This document shows, piece by piece, positions 30,833-39,789 of a stretch of 42,409 nucleotides of DNA (position 1 is its first letter; every line of letters starts with the position of its first letter). A model generated the notes under the pieces. The model had not been told where the DNA came from and searched no databases. It worked only from the letters and a program-made list of their open reading frames with translations. The stretch is from an uncultured Erysipelotrichaceae bacterium (GTDB lineage: Bacteria > Bacillota_I > Bacilli_A > RF39 > UBA660). Both the position numbers and the translations under genes were made by a program. The stretch spans positions 1-42,409 of the forward strand of contig CADBDE010000010.1 in assembly GCA_902793375.1 (NCBI GenBank). The letters run 5' to 3'.

Positions 30833-33472
30833 ATGAAAGAAGCATTAGAGACTATATATGACTATGCTTTAGAAGAAATAATGGGTCAAAGATTTGGAAG
30901 TTATTCCAAATATATTATTCAAGATAGAGCTATTCCAGATGTAAGAGATGGATTGAAACCTGTTCAAAGAAGAATAATATATTCAATGCATAAAGAACAT
31001 AATACTTATGATAAACCATATAGAAAAAGTGCTAAAACTGTTGGAGATGTTATAGGTAATTACCATCCACATGGAGATACTTCAATATATGATGCAATGG
31101 TAAGAATGAGTCAAGATTGGAAACTTAGACTTCCATATATAGATATGCATGGTAATAATGGTTCAATTGATGGAGATAGTCCCGCTGCATATCGTTATAC
31201 TGAAGCTAGACTTTCAAAATTCAGTAATGAACTTGTTCGTGACTTAGAAAAAGATACAGTAGAGTTTGCTCCAAACTTTGATGATACTGTAATGGAACCA
31301 ACTGTACTTCCTGCAAGATACCCTAACTTACTTGTTAATGGAACAAATGGTATTTCAGCTGGTTTTGCTACAAATATTCCACCACATAATTTGGGGGAGA
31401 TAATTGATGCTACAATTAAAAGAATAGATTCTCCAAATTGTCAATTAGATACTTTAATGGAAATTGTTAAAGGACCTGATTTCCCAACTGGTGGTATTGT
31501 AGAAGCAGGAGACGGTATAAGAAAAGCTTATGAAACTGGTAAAGGAAAAATATTTATTAAAGCAAGAACTAGTTTTGAAGAAGAAAAAAATAAGACTGCT
31601 ATAATAATTTCAGAAATTCCTTATGAAGTTAATAAAGCTCAATTAGTTAAGAAAATAGATGAAATAAGACTTGATAAAAAGATTGATGGAATAATAGAAG
31701 TAAGAGATGAATCAGATAGAGATGGACTTAGAATTGCAATTGATTTAAAGAAAGATTCTAATAAAGAAATGATTCTTAATTATTTACTTAAAAACACAGA
31801 ACTTCAAGTTTCATTTAATTTTAATATGATTGCAATTGTTAATCGTGCTCCAAAGCAACTTGGACTTCGTGAAATACTTGATGCATATATTGTTCATCAA
31901 AAAGAGGTTATTTTAAGAAGAACAAAGTTTGATTTAGATCATGCAAAAGCAAGACTTCATATTGTAGAAGGATTAATTAGATGTTTATCAATTCTTGATG
32001 AAGTAATTAAGGTTATTCGTGGAAGTAAAAATAGACAGGATTCTAAAGATAACTTAGTAAAAGTATTTGATTTTACTCCAGAACAAGCAGAAGCTATTAT
32101 TACATTACAATTGTATAAATTATCTAATACTGATGTAACACTTTTAGAAGAAGAATTAAAAGAATTAAATAGATTAATTAATGAATATAATCTTATATTA
32201 AGTGATGAAAATGTACTTAAAAAGGTTATGAAAGATGAATTAAGAGATGTTAAGAAAGAGTTTGCTACACCAAGACTTACTGATATTAAAGAAGAAATTA
32301 CTGAAATTAAAATTGATTCAACAGAAATGATTGCAAAAGAAGACGTAATAGTAACTCTTACAAAAGATGGTTATATTAAACGTGCATCGAATAGAAGTTA
32401 TCAATCTTCAAATGGTGAAGCTCCATTATTAAAAGATGGAGATTATATGTTAGGAATATATGAATTAAATACTCTTGATACATTATTAGTGTTCACATCA
32501 TTAGGTAACTATTTATATATTCCAGTTCACACTATTCCAGTATCAGTATGGAAAGATGCTGGAAAGCATGTTAGTAATATTGTTAAACTAGAACAAGATG
32601 AACAGGTTGTTAGTGCTGTTCCAGTAATTGATTTTAATACTAATGATTGTATAGTAGTTGCTACACAAAATGGAATGATTAAGAAAACAAATATTTCTGA
32701 ATTTAAATCTCTTAGATATTCTAAGCCAATTTGTTGTATGAAATTAAAAGAAAAAGATAAAGTAGTTAGTGCATTTAAATTAGATAAAAAAGAAATATTT
32801 GTAGCTACTGAAGATGCTTATGGATTATGGTTTGATGAAAGTGATATTCCACTTGTGGGATTAAAAGCATCCGGAGTTAAATCAATTAATTTAAAAAATG
32901 ATAAAGTTGTATCAGTATCATGTTTTGATTTAATGGAGACTGAATATGTATCAGTTATTACTGGTAAAGGAACTGGAAAGAGAGTAAAAGTATCAGAGTT
33001 TGATAAAACTACTAGAGCAAAAAGAGGTTTGATGCTTTTAAGGGAAGTTAAAACAAATCCATATAAAGTATTAAAAGTATTTACAGTTCCTGCAAAACAT
33101 ACATTAGGTTTAAAAGGAAGTGAAATAGATTATATTAAACTAACTGAACTTCCTATAGCAGATAGATATTCAACTGGATCTACTATTTCTAAAACAAAGT
33201 TAACCGATTCCTTTGTAGTCGTTGAACTTATTACCAAAAAAGAATTAAATAATAATTCTAATTCAAATAATAGTAAAAGTAATGAAGTAAAAGAAGTAAT
33301 AGAAAAAAAGACAGAAGAACCAGTTAAAGAAATTGTTATAGAAAAACTTGTGGATGTTCCAGAAGTTAAGGTTGAGAAACCAAAAGAAGAAAAAAAAGCA
33401 AAAGAAAAAGTATCACTTAAAGAAATAGATGATAGACTATTAACAATAGAAGACTTTCTTAATTCAGATTAG
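30833..33472 (+). CDS. parC: DNA topoisomerase IV subunit A
   Basis: An 879-residue ParC. The breakage-reunion domain has RAIPDVRDGLKPVQRRIIYS, YHPHGDTSIYDAMVRMSQDW and AAYRYTEARLS with the catalytic Tyr near 121. The C-terminal beta-pinwheel repeats follow (VIVTLTKDGYIKRA, TLLVFTSLGNYLYI, DCIVVATQNGMIKKT, VSVITGKGTGKRVK). A ~75-residue low-complexity Asn/Ser then Lys/Glu tail ends in RLLTIEDFLNSD. At the quinolone-contact positions equal to GrlA Ser80 and Glu84, this protein has Thr and Asp. The tail is unusual. Starts behind GTAGGTGAAAAT. Confidence 0.93.
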   Translation: MKEALETIYDYALEEIMGQRFGSYSKYIIQDRAIPDVRDGLKPVQRRIIYSMHKEHNTYDKPYRKSAKTVGDVIGNYHPHGDTSIYDAMVRMSQDWKLRLPYIDMHGNNGSIDGDSPAAYRYTEARLSKFSNELVRDLEKDTVEFAPNFDDTVMEPTVLPARYPNLLVNGTNGISAGFATNIPPHNLGEIIDATIKRIDSPNCQLDTLMEIVKGPDFPTGGIVEAGDGIRKAYETGKGKIFIKARTSFEEEKNKTAIIISEIPYEVNKAQLVKKIDEIRLDKKIDGIIEVRDESDRDGLRIAIDLKKDSNKEMILNYLLKNTELQVSFNFNMIAIVNRAPKQLGLREILDAYIVHQKEVILRRTKFDLDHAKARLHIVEGLIRCLSILDEVIKVIRGSKNRQDSKDNLVKVFDFTPEQAEAIITLQLYKLSNTDVTLLEEELKELNRLINEYNLILSDENVLKKVMKDELRDVKKEFATPRLTDIKEEITEIKIDSTEMIAKEDVIVTLTKDGYIKRASNRSYQSSNGEAPLLKDGDYMLGIYELNTLDTLLVFTSLGNYLYIPVHTIPVSVWKDAGKHVSNIVKLEQDEQVVSAVPVIDFNTNDCIVVATQNGMIKKTNISEFKSLRYSKPICCMKLKEKDKVVSAFKLDKKEIFVATEDAYGLWFDESDIPLVGLKASGVKSINLKNDKVVSVSCFDLMETEYVSVITGKGTGKRVKVSEFDKTTRAKRGLMLLREVKTNPYKVLKVFTVPAKHTLGLKGSEIDYIKLTELPIADRYSTGSTISKTKLTDSFVVVELITKKELNNNSNSNNSKSNEVKEVIEKKTEEPVKEIVIEKLVDVPEVKVEKPKEEKKAKEKVSLKEIDDRLLTIEDFLNSD

Positions 33473-33485
33473 TCTTCTTTTTTTT
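33449..33485 (+). terminator. Terminator at the end of parC
   Basis: GAAGACT (33449-33455) with AGTCTTC (33471-33477), then eight T. The left arm is within parC. Confidence 0.85.
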
Positions 33486-33515
33486 ATTTTGCATATCTTT
33501 TATTAAGGTGATTAA

Positions 33516-33836
33516 ATGAAAGAAAAATTTAAAGAATTTGTTAAAAATAATCCCAATTTAGTAGATTATGTAAAAAATAATAATAAAAGTTGGCAAGATT
33601 TATTTGAAATATATGCACTATATGGGGAAGATAAAGATATATGGAAAAATTACTTAAATACTAATAAAACTGGTATTGATGATTTAGTTAAAATGATTCA
33701 AAATGTTAATTTGGATTCAGTTAAAAATACTGTAGATTCTTTACAAAAAGCAATAGGAATATTAAAGAGTATAAGTAATAAAGGTAATGAAGAAATATAT
33801 GAGAAAAAGGAAACCTATAAAGATTTAGATGATTAA
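33516..33836 (+). CDS. ylbD: YlbD-family protein
   Basis: A 106-residue protein beginning KFKEFVKNNPNLVDYVKNNN and then KSWQDLFEIYALYGEDKDIW, the conserved opening of YlbD, which is annotated as a putative spore coat protein in Bacillus. The remainder is helical and charged. It overlaps the ylbE-like gene by 8 bases. The order ylbD-ylbE-...-ylbF-rsmD is as in B. subtilis and supports the call. A coat role is doubtful outside spore formers; no other sporulation gene is seen here. Confidence 0.75.
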   Translation: MKEKFKEFVKNNPNLVDYVKNNNKSWQDLFEIYALYGEDKDIWKNYLNTNKTGIDDLVKMIQNVNLDSVKNTVDSLQKAIGILKSISNKGNEEIYEKKETYKDLDD

Positions 33837-34050
33837 TTATATTATTGTTGAAATAAAAAAAGATAATAAGCTTTATAATTATCTTAAATATCATTCATAT
33901 TGGTATTATATTTTAACTTATGAACCCCAAAGAATAAAAGATATGATAAAAGAAATGAAAGAAGAACTTAATGAAACAACTGAAAAGAAATTAGAAGATT
34001 TAAATAAAAAAATTAATTTTATTGGAAATCTTTTTGATATATTAAAATAG
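33829..34050 (+). CDS. ylbE: YlbE-like protein
   Basis: A 73-residue protein with NKLYNYLKYHSYWYYILTYE followed by PQRI, matching the short YlbE pattern (a WYxxLTxxP segment preceded by a basic/aromatic helix). It continues as a Lys/Glu coiled-coil-like helix. It starts inside the end of ylbD, so it is translationally coupled. Function unknown in the family. Confidence 0.65.
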   Translation: MINYIIVEIKKDNKLYNYLKYHSYWYYILTYEPQRIKDMIKEMKEELNETTEKKLEDLNKKINFIGNLFDILK

Positions 34051-34059
34051 AATATATTT

Positions 34060-34068
34060 TGTTATAAT
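34060..34068 (+). promoter_or_regulatory. Extended -10 promoter of the U32 gene
   Basis: TGTTATAAT (34060-34068), 18 bases before the ATG, followed by the ribosome site GGATGTGAT. Confidence 0.6.
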
Positions 34069-34086
34069 ATAGCTGGATGTGATTTT

Positions 34087-36336
34087 ATGAAAAAAGTTGA
34101 ATTGTTAAGCCCAGCTGGTAATTTTGAGTGCTTAATAAGTGCTGTTCAAAATGGTGCTGATGCAGTTTATATTGGTGGAAAAAAATTTGGTGCTCGTGCG
34201 TTTGCAAATAATTTTGAATATGATGAAATGATAGAAGCAATTAAGTATTGTCATTTATATGGCGTAAGATTATTTGTTACTGTTAATACTATATGCTATG
34301 AAAATGAAATAGAAGAGGCATTAAATTATATTGAATTTTTATATAAAAATCATGTTGATGCTTTAATTATGCAAGACTTAGGATTAATTTCGCTTGTTAG
34401 AGAAAAATATCCAAATATGGAGATTCATGCATCTACTCAAATGCATAATCATAATGATAGTGGTCTTTCTTATTTAAAAGAACTTGGTGTTAAAAGAGCA
34501 GTTCTTGATAGAGAAATGAGTATTGATGAAATAAATGCCTTATCAACTGATATTGAAAAGGAAGTATTTATTCATGGAGCACTTTGTGTATCATATTCTG
34601 GATGTTGTTTATTTAGTGCAATGCATGGTGGAAGAAGTGGAAATCGTGGAGAATGTGTGGGAGCTTGTCGTCTTCCTTATAAATTAATTGAAAATAATAA
34701 AGAAATTCAAACAAATGGAGACTATATATTAAGTACTAAATCTTTGTGTACTATTAATAATATTGGGAAACTAATAGATAGTGGTATTACATCATTTAAA
34801 ATAGAAGGTAGAATGAAATCAAAAGAGTATGTTGGATATATTACAAGACTCTATAGAGAAAAAATAGATAATTATTACTTGTATAAAAATTATTCTGTTA
34901 GTGAAGAAGAAATAAATAATATTAAAAAACTATATAATAGAGAATTAACAAGTGGATATTTATTTAATAATTATGGTTCTTCTATAATGAATATTAAAAC
35001 TTCTAATCATATTGGAGTTAATTTAGGCAAGATTATTAAAATTGATAATAAGAAAATATATATTAAACTTGAAGATGATTTATATCAAGAAGATGGTATA
35101 AGATTTGATAATGATAAAGGAATGATTGTTAATAAACTTTATAATGAAAAAGATTTATTAGTAAATCATTTAGAAAAAGGACAAGTTGCTGTAGTAGATA
35201 ATAAAATAGGACTTTTAAGTGCTAAAGAAGTAAGAAAAACAATTGATTCAAAATTAGTATTTGAAATTAATAGATTTAAAGAAAGAAAGGTTTTAGTATC
35301 TTTTAAATGTAGAGCTTTTGTTGGAAAAAACTTAGAACTTGAAGTATCTGATGGAATAAATGTAATTAATACTTTAGGAAGTATTGTAGAAAATGCAAAA
35401 AATAGTCCAACATCAAAAGAAAGAATAAAAGAACAAATTGAAAAACTTGGAGGTACTGTTTTTTATTCAAATAATACTGAAATAGAAATGGATGATAATA
35501 TATTTATTCCAATAAAAGAATTAAATGAATTAAGAAGAGAAATACTAGATAAATTAAAAGAAAAAAGAGAATATAGTAGTTCTCATGATGTAGTTATTAA
35601 AAATGTTAAAAGTTATAAACTTGATACTAATAATAAAGGTTTAATTATATCTGTTTTAGTAAGAAATGAAGATCAATTAAAGGAATGTATTGATAAAAAA
35701 ATCAATTATATTTATGTTACAGATTATGATTTATATAAAAAGTATAAAAAAAGTAATATTTATTATAGAACATCTAGAGTAACTAGAAATAATATTGATT
35801 ATAAAGATGAAAATTTACTTGTAACAGAATTAGGAGGTATTAATAAGTACTCAAAATCTAACAATGTTAATTCTGACTATTATTTAAATGTTGTAAATAC
35901 AAGAATGGTTAAAGAATTAATTGATTTAGGTGCTAAAAGAGTAACTTTATCTCCTGAAGTTAATGTTAATAATTTAAACAGTATTCCAAAATCAAATAAT
36001 ATAGATTTATTTGTTTATGGAAGAGTTGAATTAATGATTACCAAATATTGTCCAATGAATATGATAATAAATAAAAATGATAAAAAATGTAATTTATGTT
36101 ATAAGAATAATTATTATTTAAAAGATTCAAATAATAATATTTATCCAATTATAACTAATAATCATATTGTACATATTTTAGATAGTAATAATTATGATAT
36201 TTTAAATAATATAAAAGATTATATAAATAATGGAATTTGCTCTTTTAGAATTGATTTATATAACGAAACAAAAGAAGATATTAACAGAATTGTTAATAGT
36301 ATAAGGAATTCATATGAACAAAGAGATAATAGATAA
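34087..36336 (+). CDS. U32-family RNA hydroxylase / peptidase-like protein with DUF3656
   Basis: A 749-residue protein. The U32 core opens with ELLSPAGNFECLISAVQNGA and DAVYIGGKKFGARAFANNF. It has HASTQMHNHN and the Cys-rich SGCCLFSAMHGGRSGNRGEC followed by VGACRLPY, then SLCTINNIGKLIDSGI and KIEGRMKSKEYV. The middle and C-terminal regions correspond to DUF3656. Members named peptidases are now linked to tRNA (TrhP) or 23S rRNA (RlhA) hydroxylation with an iron-sulfur cluster; the DUF3656 part and length favour an RlhA-like type. It lies inside the ylb/rsmD cluster with other RNA genes. The gene overlaps ylbF by 23 bases. Confidence 0.85.
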   Translation: MKKVELLSPAGNFECLISAVQNGADAVYIGGKKFGARAFANNFEYDEMIEAIKYCHLYGVRLFVTVNTICYENEIEEALNYIEFLYKNHVDALIMQDLGLISLVREKYPNMEIHASTQMHNHNDSGLSYLKELGVKRAVLDREMSIDEINALSTDIEKEVFIHGALCVSYSGCCLFSAMHGGRSGNRGECVGACRLPYKLIENNKEIQTNGDYILSTKSLCTINNIGKLIDSGITSFKIEGRMKSKEYVGYITRLYREKIDNYYLYKNYSVSEEEINNIKKLYNRELTSGYLFNNYGSSIMNIKTSNHIGVNLGKIIKIDNKKIYIKLEDDLYQEDGIRFDNDKGMIVNKLYNEKDLLVNHLEKGQVAVVDNKIGLLSAKEVRKTIDSKLVFEINRFKERKVLVSFKCRAFVGKNLELEVSDGINVINTLGSIVENAKNSPTSKERIKEQIEKLGGTVFYSNNTEIEMDDNIFIPIKELNELRREILDKLKEKREYSSSHDVVIKNVKSYKLDTNNKGLIISVLVRNEDQLKECIDKKINYIYVTDYDLYKKYKKSNIYYRTSRVTRNNIDYKDENLLVTELGGINKYSKSNNVNSDYYLNVVNTRMVKELIDLGAKRVTLSPEVNVNNLNSIPKSNNIDLFVYGRVELMITKYCPMNMIINKNDKKCNLCYKNNYYLKDSNNNIYPIITNNHIVHILDSNNYDILNNIKDYINNGICSFRIDLYNETKEDINRIVNSIRNSYEQRDNR

Positions 36337-36613
36337 ATTAGATGAAATAACAAGCATAATAAAAAATGATAAAGAGTTAATTGAATATCATGATTTAGAA
36401 GAAGAATTGTTAAATGATAATGAATTAATAGAAAAAATAGATAATTTAAAGAGAATGGATAAATATAATGATGATTATTTGAGTTTAAAAAAAGAAATAT
36501 TATCAAATAAGAAATATAAAAGATATACTGAATTAGAGAAAAAAATATATTTTGATATTAAAGATATTAATAATAAGTTAAGTTGTTTAAAAGAGAAGAG
36601 TGGATGTAATTGA
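36314..36613 (+). CDS. ylbF: YlbF/RicF-like regulator of RNA processing and competence
   Basis: A 99-residue, almost entirely helical, acidic protein of the YlbF/YmcA type: a pair of long helices with ITSIIKNDKELIEYHDLEEE and RYTELEKKIYFDIKDINNKL, and a C-terminal KSGCN. In B. subtilis YlbF (RicF) with YmcA and YaaT forms a complex that directs RNase Y processing. It overlaps the U32 gene at its start and rsmD at its end (TTGA), as ylbF lies near ylbH/rsmD in Bacillus. The cysteine near the C-terminus may be a cluster ligand, as reported for the Ric complex. Confidence 0.75.
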   Translation: MNKEIIDKLDEITSIIKNDKELIEYHDLEEELLNDNELIEKIDNLKRMDKYNDDYLSLKKEILSNKKYKRYTELEKKIYFDIKDINNKLSCLKEKSGCN

Positions 36614-37155
36614 AAATAATTAGTGGAGATTTTAAAGGAAGAGTTATTAAAGGATTTGATATTGAAGGAACAAGACCTACGATGGATAGAGTTAAAGAAT
36701 CATTATTTGGAACAATACAGTTTTATGTTAATGACTCTATAGTTTTAGATCTATTTGCTGGAACTGGTAATCTTGGATTTGAAGCATTAAGCAATCATGC
36801 AAAGTTTTGCTATTTTAATGATATTAATATTAAATGTACAAAATATATAGAAAGCGTTATTAAAGAATTAAATATAAAAGATAAAACAAAAGTATTAAAT
36901 ATTAATTATAAAAAAGCATTAAATTATTTTAAAGACAATAATATAAAATTTGATCTTATATTTTTAGATCCACCATATAAAATGAATATATTAAATGAGA
37001 TAATAATATATATAAAAGAAAATGAAATAATTAATAAAAATGGTTTAATTATTTGTGAAGTAGATGATTTATATTTAAATATTGATTTTTATGAAAAGAT
37101 CAAAGAAAAAAAATATGGATCTAAGTACATTGTAATATATAAAAATAATCTTTGA
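36610..37155 (+). CDS. rsmD: 16S rRNA (guanine(966)-N2)-methyltransferase RsmD
   Basis: A 181-residue methyltransferase. It begins KIISGDFKGRVIKGFDIEGT and RPTMDRVKESLFGTI. The SAM site is VLDLFAGTGNLGFEALSNHA and the catalytic motif is IFLDPPYK (~118-125). It methylates G966 (E. coli numbering) in the 30S subunit. The start is a TTG at 36610 overlapping the ylbF stop by 4 bases; GGATG lies upstream. In Bacillus coaD usually follows; here an unrelated prepilin-like gene does. Confidence 0.92.
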   Translation: MKIISGDFKGRVIKGFDIEGTRPTMDRVKESLFGTIQFYVNDSIVLDLFAGTGNLGFEALSNHAKFCYFNDINIKCTKYIESVIKELNIKDKTKVLNINYKKALNYFKDNNIKFDLIFLDPPYKMNILNEIIIYIKENEIINKNGLIICEVDDLYLNIDFYEKIKEKKYGSKYIVIYKNNL

Positions 37156-37180
37156 TTAATTATTATATTCATTGTATAAT
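37152..37180 (+). promoter_or_regulatory. Promoter of the prepilin-like gene
   Basis: TTGATT (37152-37157), 17-base spacer, TATAAT (37175-37180). A second TATAAT lies at 37183-37188. The -35 box is in the last codon of rsmD. Confidence 0.65.
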
Positions 37181-37197
37181 ATATAATAGGTGATAGT

Positions 37198-38256
37198 ATG
37201 AAACTAAATAAAAAGGGATTTGCATTTTCAACTATGTTATATGGTTCTGTCGCTTTAATTGCAGCGGTTTTATATTTGATTTTAAATATTAATAGAGATA
37301 CTATTGATACAACTTACTATTTTGGTGAAGATGTACGAGCTCGATTAAATGAATGTGTTATAGAAGAAATTGCTTTAGAAAACTGTTACTCATCTGGAAG
37401 AACATGTGATGCAACAGCATATCATGGTTGTCTTGGTGTAAGTGATAATCAAGGACAAAATACTGGTGTTGTCATTGCGGAAACTTTAAAAGCAAGAGTA
37501 GGAAATGATGGTTTAATTGCTGATCCTTATATAAACAATAGATATATTTATACTTCATCAAATCCATATAATTACATTAAATTTTCAGGTAAAACTTGGA
37601 GAATAGTTAGTATAGAACCAAATGGTTTTATAAAATTGATAGATATCCAAAATTATGGTTCAAAAAAATGGGATAGTGGTTCAGGTGGTGTATGGGGATC
37701 TAATAGTACATTATATGAAGAATTAAATAATAACTATTTAGGAACACTTTATGATTCTGGAAAATTATTAGATGGTTTATGGAATAAACCACTTATCTAT
37801 CAAACTGCAGGAGGAGAACACTTTAATATAACTACACTTGTAGCACAAGAGAATGGTACTGCAGAAGGTTTACCAAGTGTATCTACTGTAACTGCTAAAG
37901 TAGGATTATTATATTTAAGTGATTATATAAAGGCAACAAGTAATACAAATTGTCAAAATAATATATTTGATAAAGGTGATGAAGATACAAATATTGATAA
38001 CTGTACTAGTTGGCTTTCTGAATATAAGGGATGGACATTAGATATAGATGGAGAAGAAGGTGGAGATGATAATGGATATGCTTATTATATTGGAGATAAG
38101 CAAACAGAAAAGACACCGTCAACTACACTTTATAATGTCCCAGTGTTAGAAAAAACAAATGTTAGTCACGATGTTTACCCAGTAGTATTTCTTAATAGAA
38201 ATAGTGTAATTTTAGTTGGAGATGGTACTTCAGGTAATCCTTACGTACTAAAATAG
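37198..38256 (+). CDS. Prepilin-like secreted or surface protein
   Basis: A 352-residue protein. The N-terminus, MKLNKKGFAFSTMLYGSVAL then a hydrophobic helix, looks like a class III signal: Lys-Lys-Gly followed by Phe, with a TM stretch to residue ~30. The usual Glu at mature position 5 is missing (Thr). The outer part has several cysteines (CVIEEIALENC, CDATAYHGC) and a C-terminal domain with YIKFSGKTWRIVSIEPNGFI and VYPVVFLNRNSVILVGDGTS, a pattern seen in many gut Firmicute surface proteins. GGTGATAGT ribosome site. It may be a minor pseudopilin or an unrelated surface protein that uses the same processing. Confidence 0.65.
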   Translation: MKLNKKGFAFSTMLYGSVALIAAVLYLILNINRDTIDTTYYFGEDVRARLNECVIEEIALENCYSSGRTCDATAYHGCLGVSDNQGQNTGVVIAETLKARVGNDGLIADPYINNRYIYTSSNPYNYIKFSGKTWRIVSIEPNGFIKLIDIQNYGSKKWDSGSGGVWGSNSTLYEELNNNYLGTLYDSGKLLDGLWNKPLIYQTAGGEHFNITTLVAQENGTAEGLPSVSTVTAKVGLLYLSDYIKATSNTNCQNNIFDKGDEDTNIDNCTSWLSEYKGWTLDIDGEEGGDDNGYAYYIGDKQTEKTPSTTLYNVPVLEKTNVSHDVYPVVFLNRNSVILVGDGTSGNPYVLK

Positions 38257-38260
38257 TAAT

Positions 38261-38410
38261 ATGGAATATATTTATGGATTTTTAGGAATAATATTTGGAA
38301 TAATAATATTACTAGTTGGAATATATATTTATGTAGTATTTAAACTAAAAAAAACAAATAAGAAATACTTGACTATCGAAAATAAAGATGAAAATGATGA
38401 AATCATTTAA
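38261..38410 (+). CDS. Small single-span membrane protein
   Basis: A 49-codon ORF: MEYIYGFLGIIFGIIILLVG continues the hydrophobic helix, then KLKKTNKK and an acidic tail. It starts 4 bases after the stop of the prepilin-like gene with no ribosome site of its own, so it would depend on coupling. A clean helix followed by a basic then acidic tail supports a real peptide. The following 38411-38550 holds the palindrome AAGTAGTTAAACTACTT and the AGGAGGA ribosome site of the next gene. Confidence 0.5.
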   Translation: MEYIYGFLGIIFGIIILLVGIYIYVVFKLKKTNKKYLTIENKDENDEII

Positions 38411-38550
38411 ATTTAATTGGAAGATTATATAATAAGTGATATACTAAAGTTGAAAGGATAGTTATCCTAAAAAAATGGTCTAAATATTAAAGTAGTTAAA
38501 CTACTTAAATGTTGGAATAAATAGAGTATTAAAGTAATAGGAGGAATATT

Positions 38551-39759
38551 ATGGGATTAATTAAAGCTGCAATAGGTGCAGTAGGAGGAACTCTAAAGGA
38601 TCAATGGAAAGATCTCATTAGCTGTGAGGATATGGGAAATGATATTCTTATGGTTAAAAAAACAACAAAGAACGGAGTAATTACAAAGGATAGTAGAATT
38701 ATTGTAGCACCAGGGCAAGTTGCTGTTATTTATGATTCAGGAACAATTCTTGATGCAACTGCTGAAGAAGGATCATATACTTTTGATCAATCTACATCAC
38801 CATCTTTCTTTGCTGGACAATTTGGTGCAGTATTTAAAGAAATGTGGACTCGTTTCACTTATGGTGGTACTCCAAATAAAGAACAAGCAGTTTTCTTCTT
38901 TAACATAAAGGAGATTAAAGATAATAAATTTGGAACAGGAACACCAATACCATTCCAAGATTGGTCACATCCAATTCCAAACCAAATGACTGGGACAATG
39001 ACTCCATTGAGAGTGCAAGTAAGATGTTATGGTAAATATACATTTAAAATTTCAGATCCAGCAGTATTTATGAGAAATCATGCTGGAACGGCTGATACTG
39101 TAAGAAAAGATGATTTAACTGAGCAAATGAGAAGTGAAGTTATCGCATCTTTCCAAAATGTTTTAAATGAACTTGGTACAAGTGAACACAAAGTACCAGT
39201 ACTTGAATTACCAAGTCAAACTGATGAAATAAAGAAAACACTTGATGAAAAGGTTTTTGATGAGCCAATTCGTGAAAGAGGAATTCAACTTGTAGGATTT
39301 GCAATTGAATCAGTAACACTTGATGACGAATCACTTAAGAAAATTGATAATTATGAACTTTCATCAAATACATTTATGCAACAAGGTACTCTTGTTGGAT
39401 CATATTCAAGCGCTGTTCAAGATGCAGCAAATAATGCAAATGGAGCTGCAACTGGTATGATTGGTGTTGGAATGATGAATATGGCAAGTGGTGGAATGAT
39501 GGGAGGTACAGCTGCTGGTGTTTTCTCTGGACAGGGAACTGTTGCAGAAACTCCAATTGATCCATTTGCTAAGACTGAAACTGCACCAACTGGAGTTGCA
39601 TGTCCAAAATGTGGAGCTACTATAACTGGTAAATTCTGCGCAGAATGTGGAGAACCAAAACCAGAAGAAAAAAAGGAACCTAAAGAAAAGAAATGCTCAA
39701 AATGTGGTACAGTAGTAACTGGAAAATTCTGTACTGAATGTGGAACAGAAGTAAAATAA
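38551..39759 (+). CDS. SPFH-domain (YdjI-like) protein with two C-terminal zinc ribbons
   Basis: A 402-residue protein. It opens like YdjI of B. subtilis (AAIGAVGGTLKDQWKDLISC) followed by an SPFH/band-7 domain (~35-285) with SRIIVAPGQVAVIYDSGTIL, MTPLRVQVRCYGKYTFKISD and ERGIQLVGFAIESVTLDDES. A Gly/Met/Ala-rich linker follows (~310-335). Two zinc ribbons end the protein: CPKCGATITGKFCAECG and CSKCGTVVTGKFCTECG. YdjI anchors at the membrane and takes part in the PspA-type envelope-stress response in Bacillus. No pspA-like gene is adjacent here. It has a bidirectional terminator downstream. Confidence 0.85.
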   Translation: MGLIKAAIGAVGGTLKDQWKDLISCEDMGNDILMVKKTTKNGVITKDSRIIVAPGQVAVIYDSGTILDATAEEGSYTFDQSTSPSFFAGQFGAVFKEMWTRFTYGGTPNKEQAVFFFNIKEIKDNKFGTGTPIPFQDWSHPIPNQMTGTMTPLRVQVRCYGKYTFKISDPAVFMRNHAGTADTVRKDDLTEQMRSEVIASFQNVLNELGTSEHKVPVLELPSQTDEIKKTLDEKVFDEPIRERGIQLVGFAIESVTLDDESLKKIDNYELSSNTFMQQGTLVGSYSSAVQDAANNANGAATGMIGVGMMNMASGGMMGGTAAGVFSGQGTVAETPIDPFAKTETAPTGVACPKCGATITGKFCAECGEPKPEEKKEPKEKKCSKCGTVVTGKFCTECGTEVK

Positions 39760-39760
39760 A

Positions 39761-39789
39761 AGAACTAATTGAAATTAGTTCTTTTTTTA
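39761..39789. terminator. Bidirectional terminator
   Basis: AGAACTAAT (39761-39769) with ATTAGTTCT (39774-39782), loop TGAA. A T-run follows in the plus direction and TTTTATTTTA in the minus direction, so it serves both convergent genes. Confidence 0.85.

Noticed and set aside
28535-33472. Topoisomerase pair as gyrB/gyrA
   Set aside because: Overall motif pattern and the gene pair fit ParE/ParC better, but a definitive call needs a tree with the organism's own gyrase genes, which are not in the window.
38411-38550. Small RNA gene in the gap before the SPFH gene
   Set aside because: There are hairpin-forming palindromes, but no terminator T-run and no clear promoter-terminator pair, so an independent RNA is not supported.
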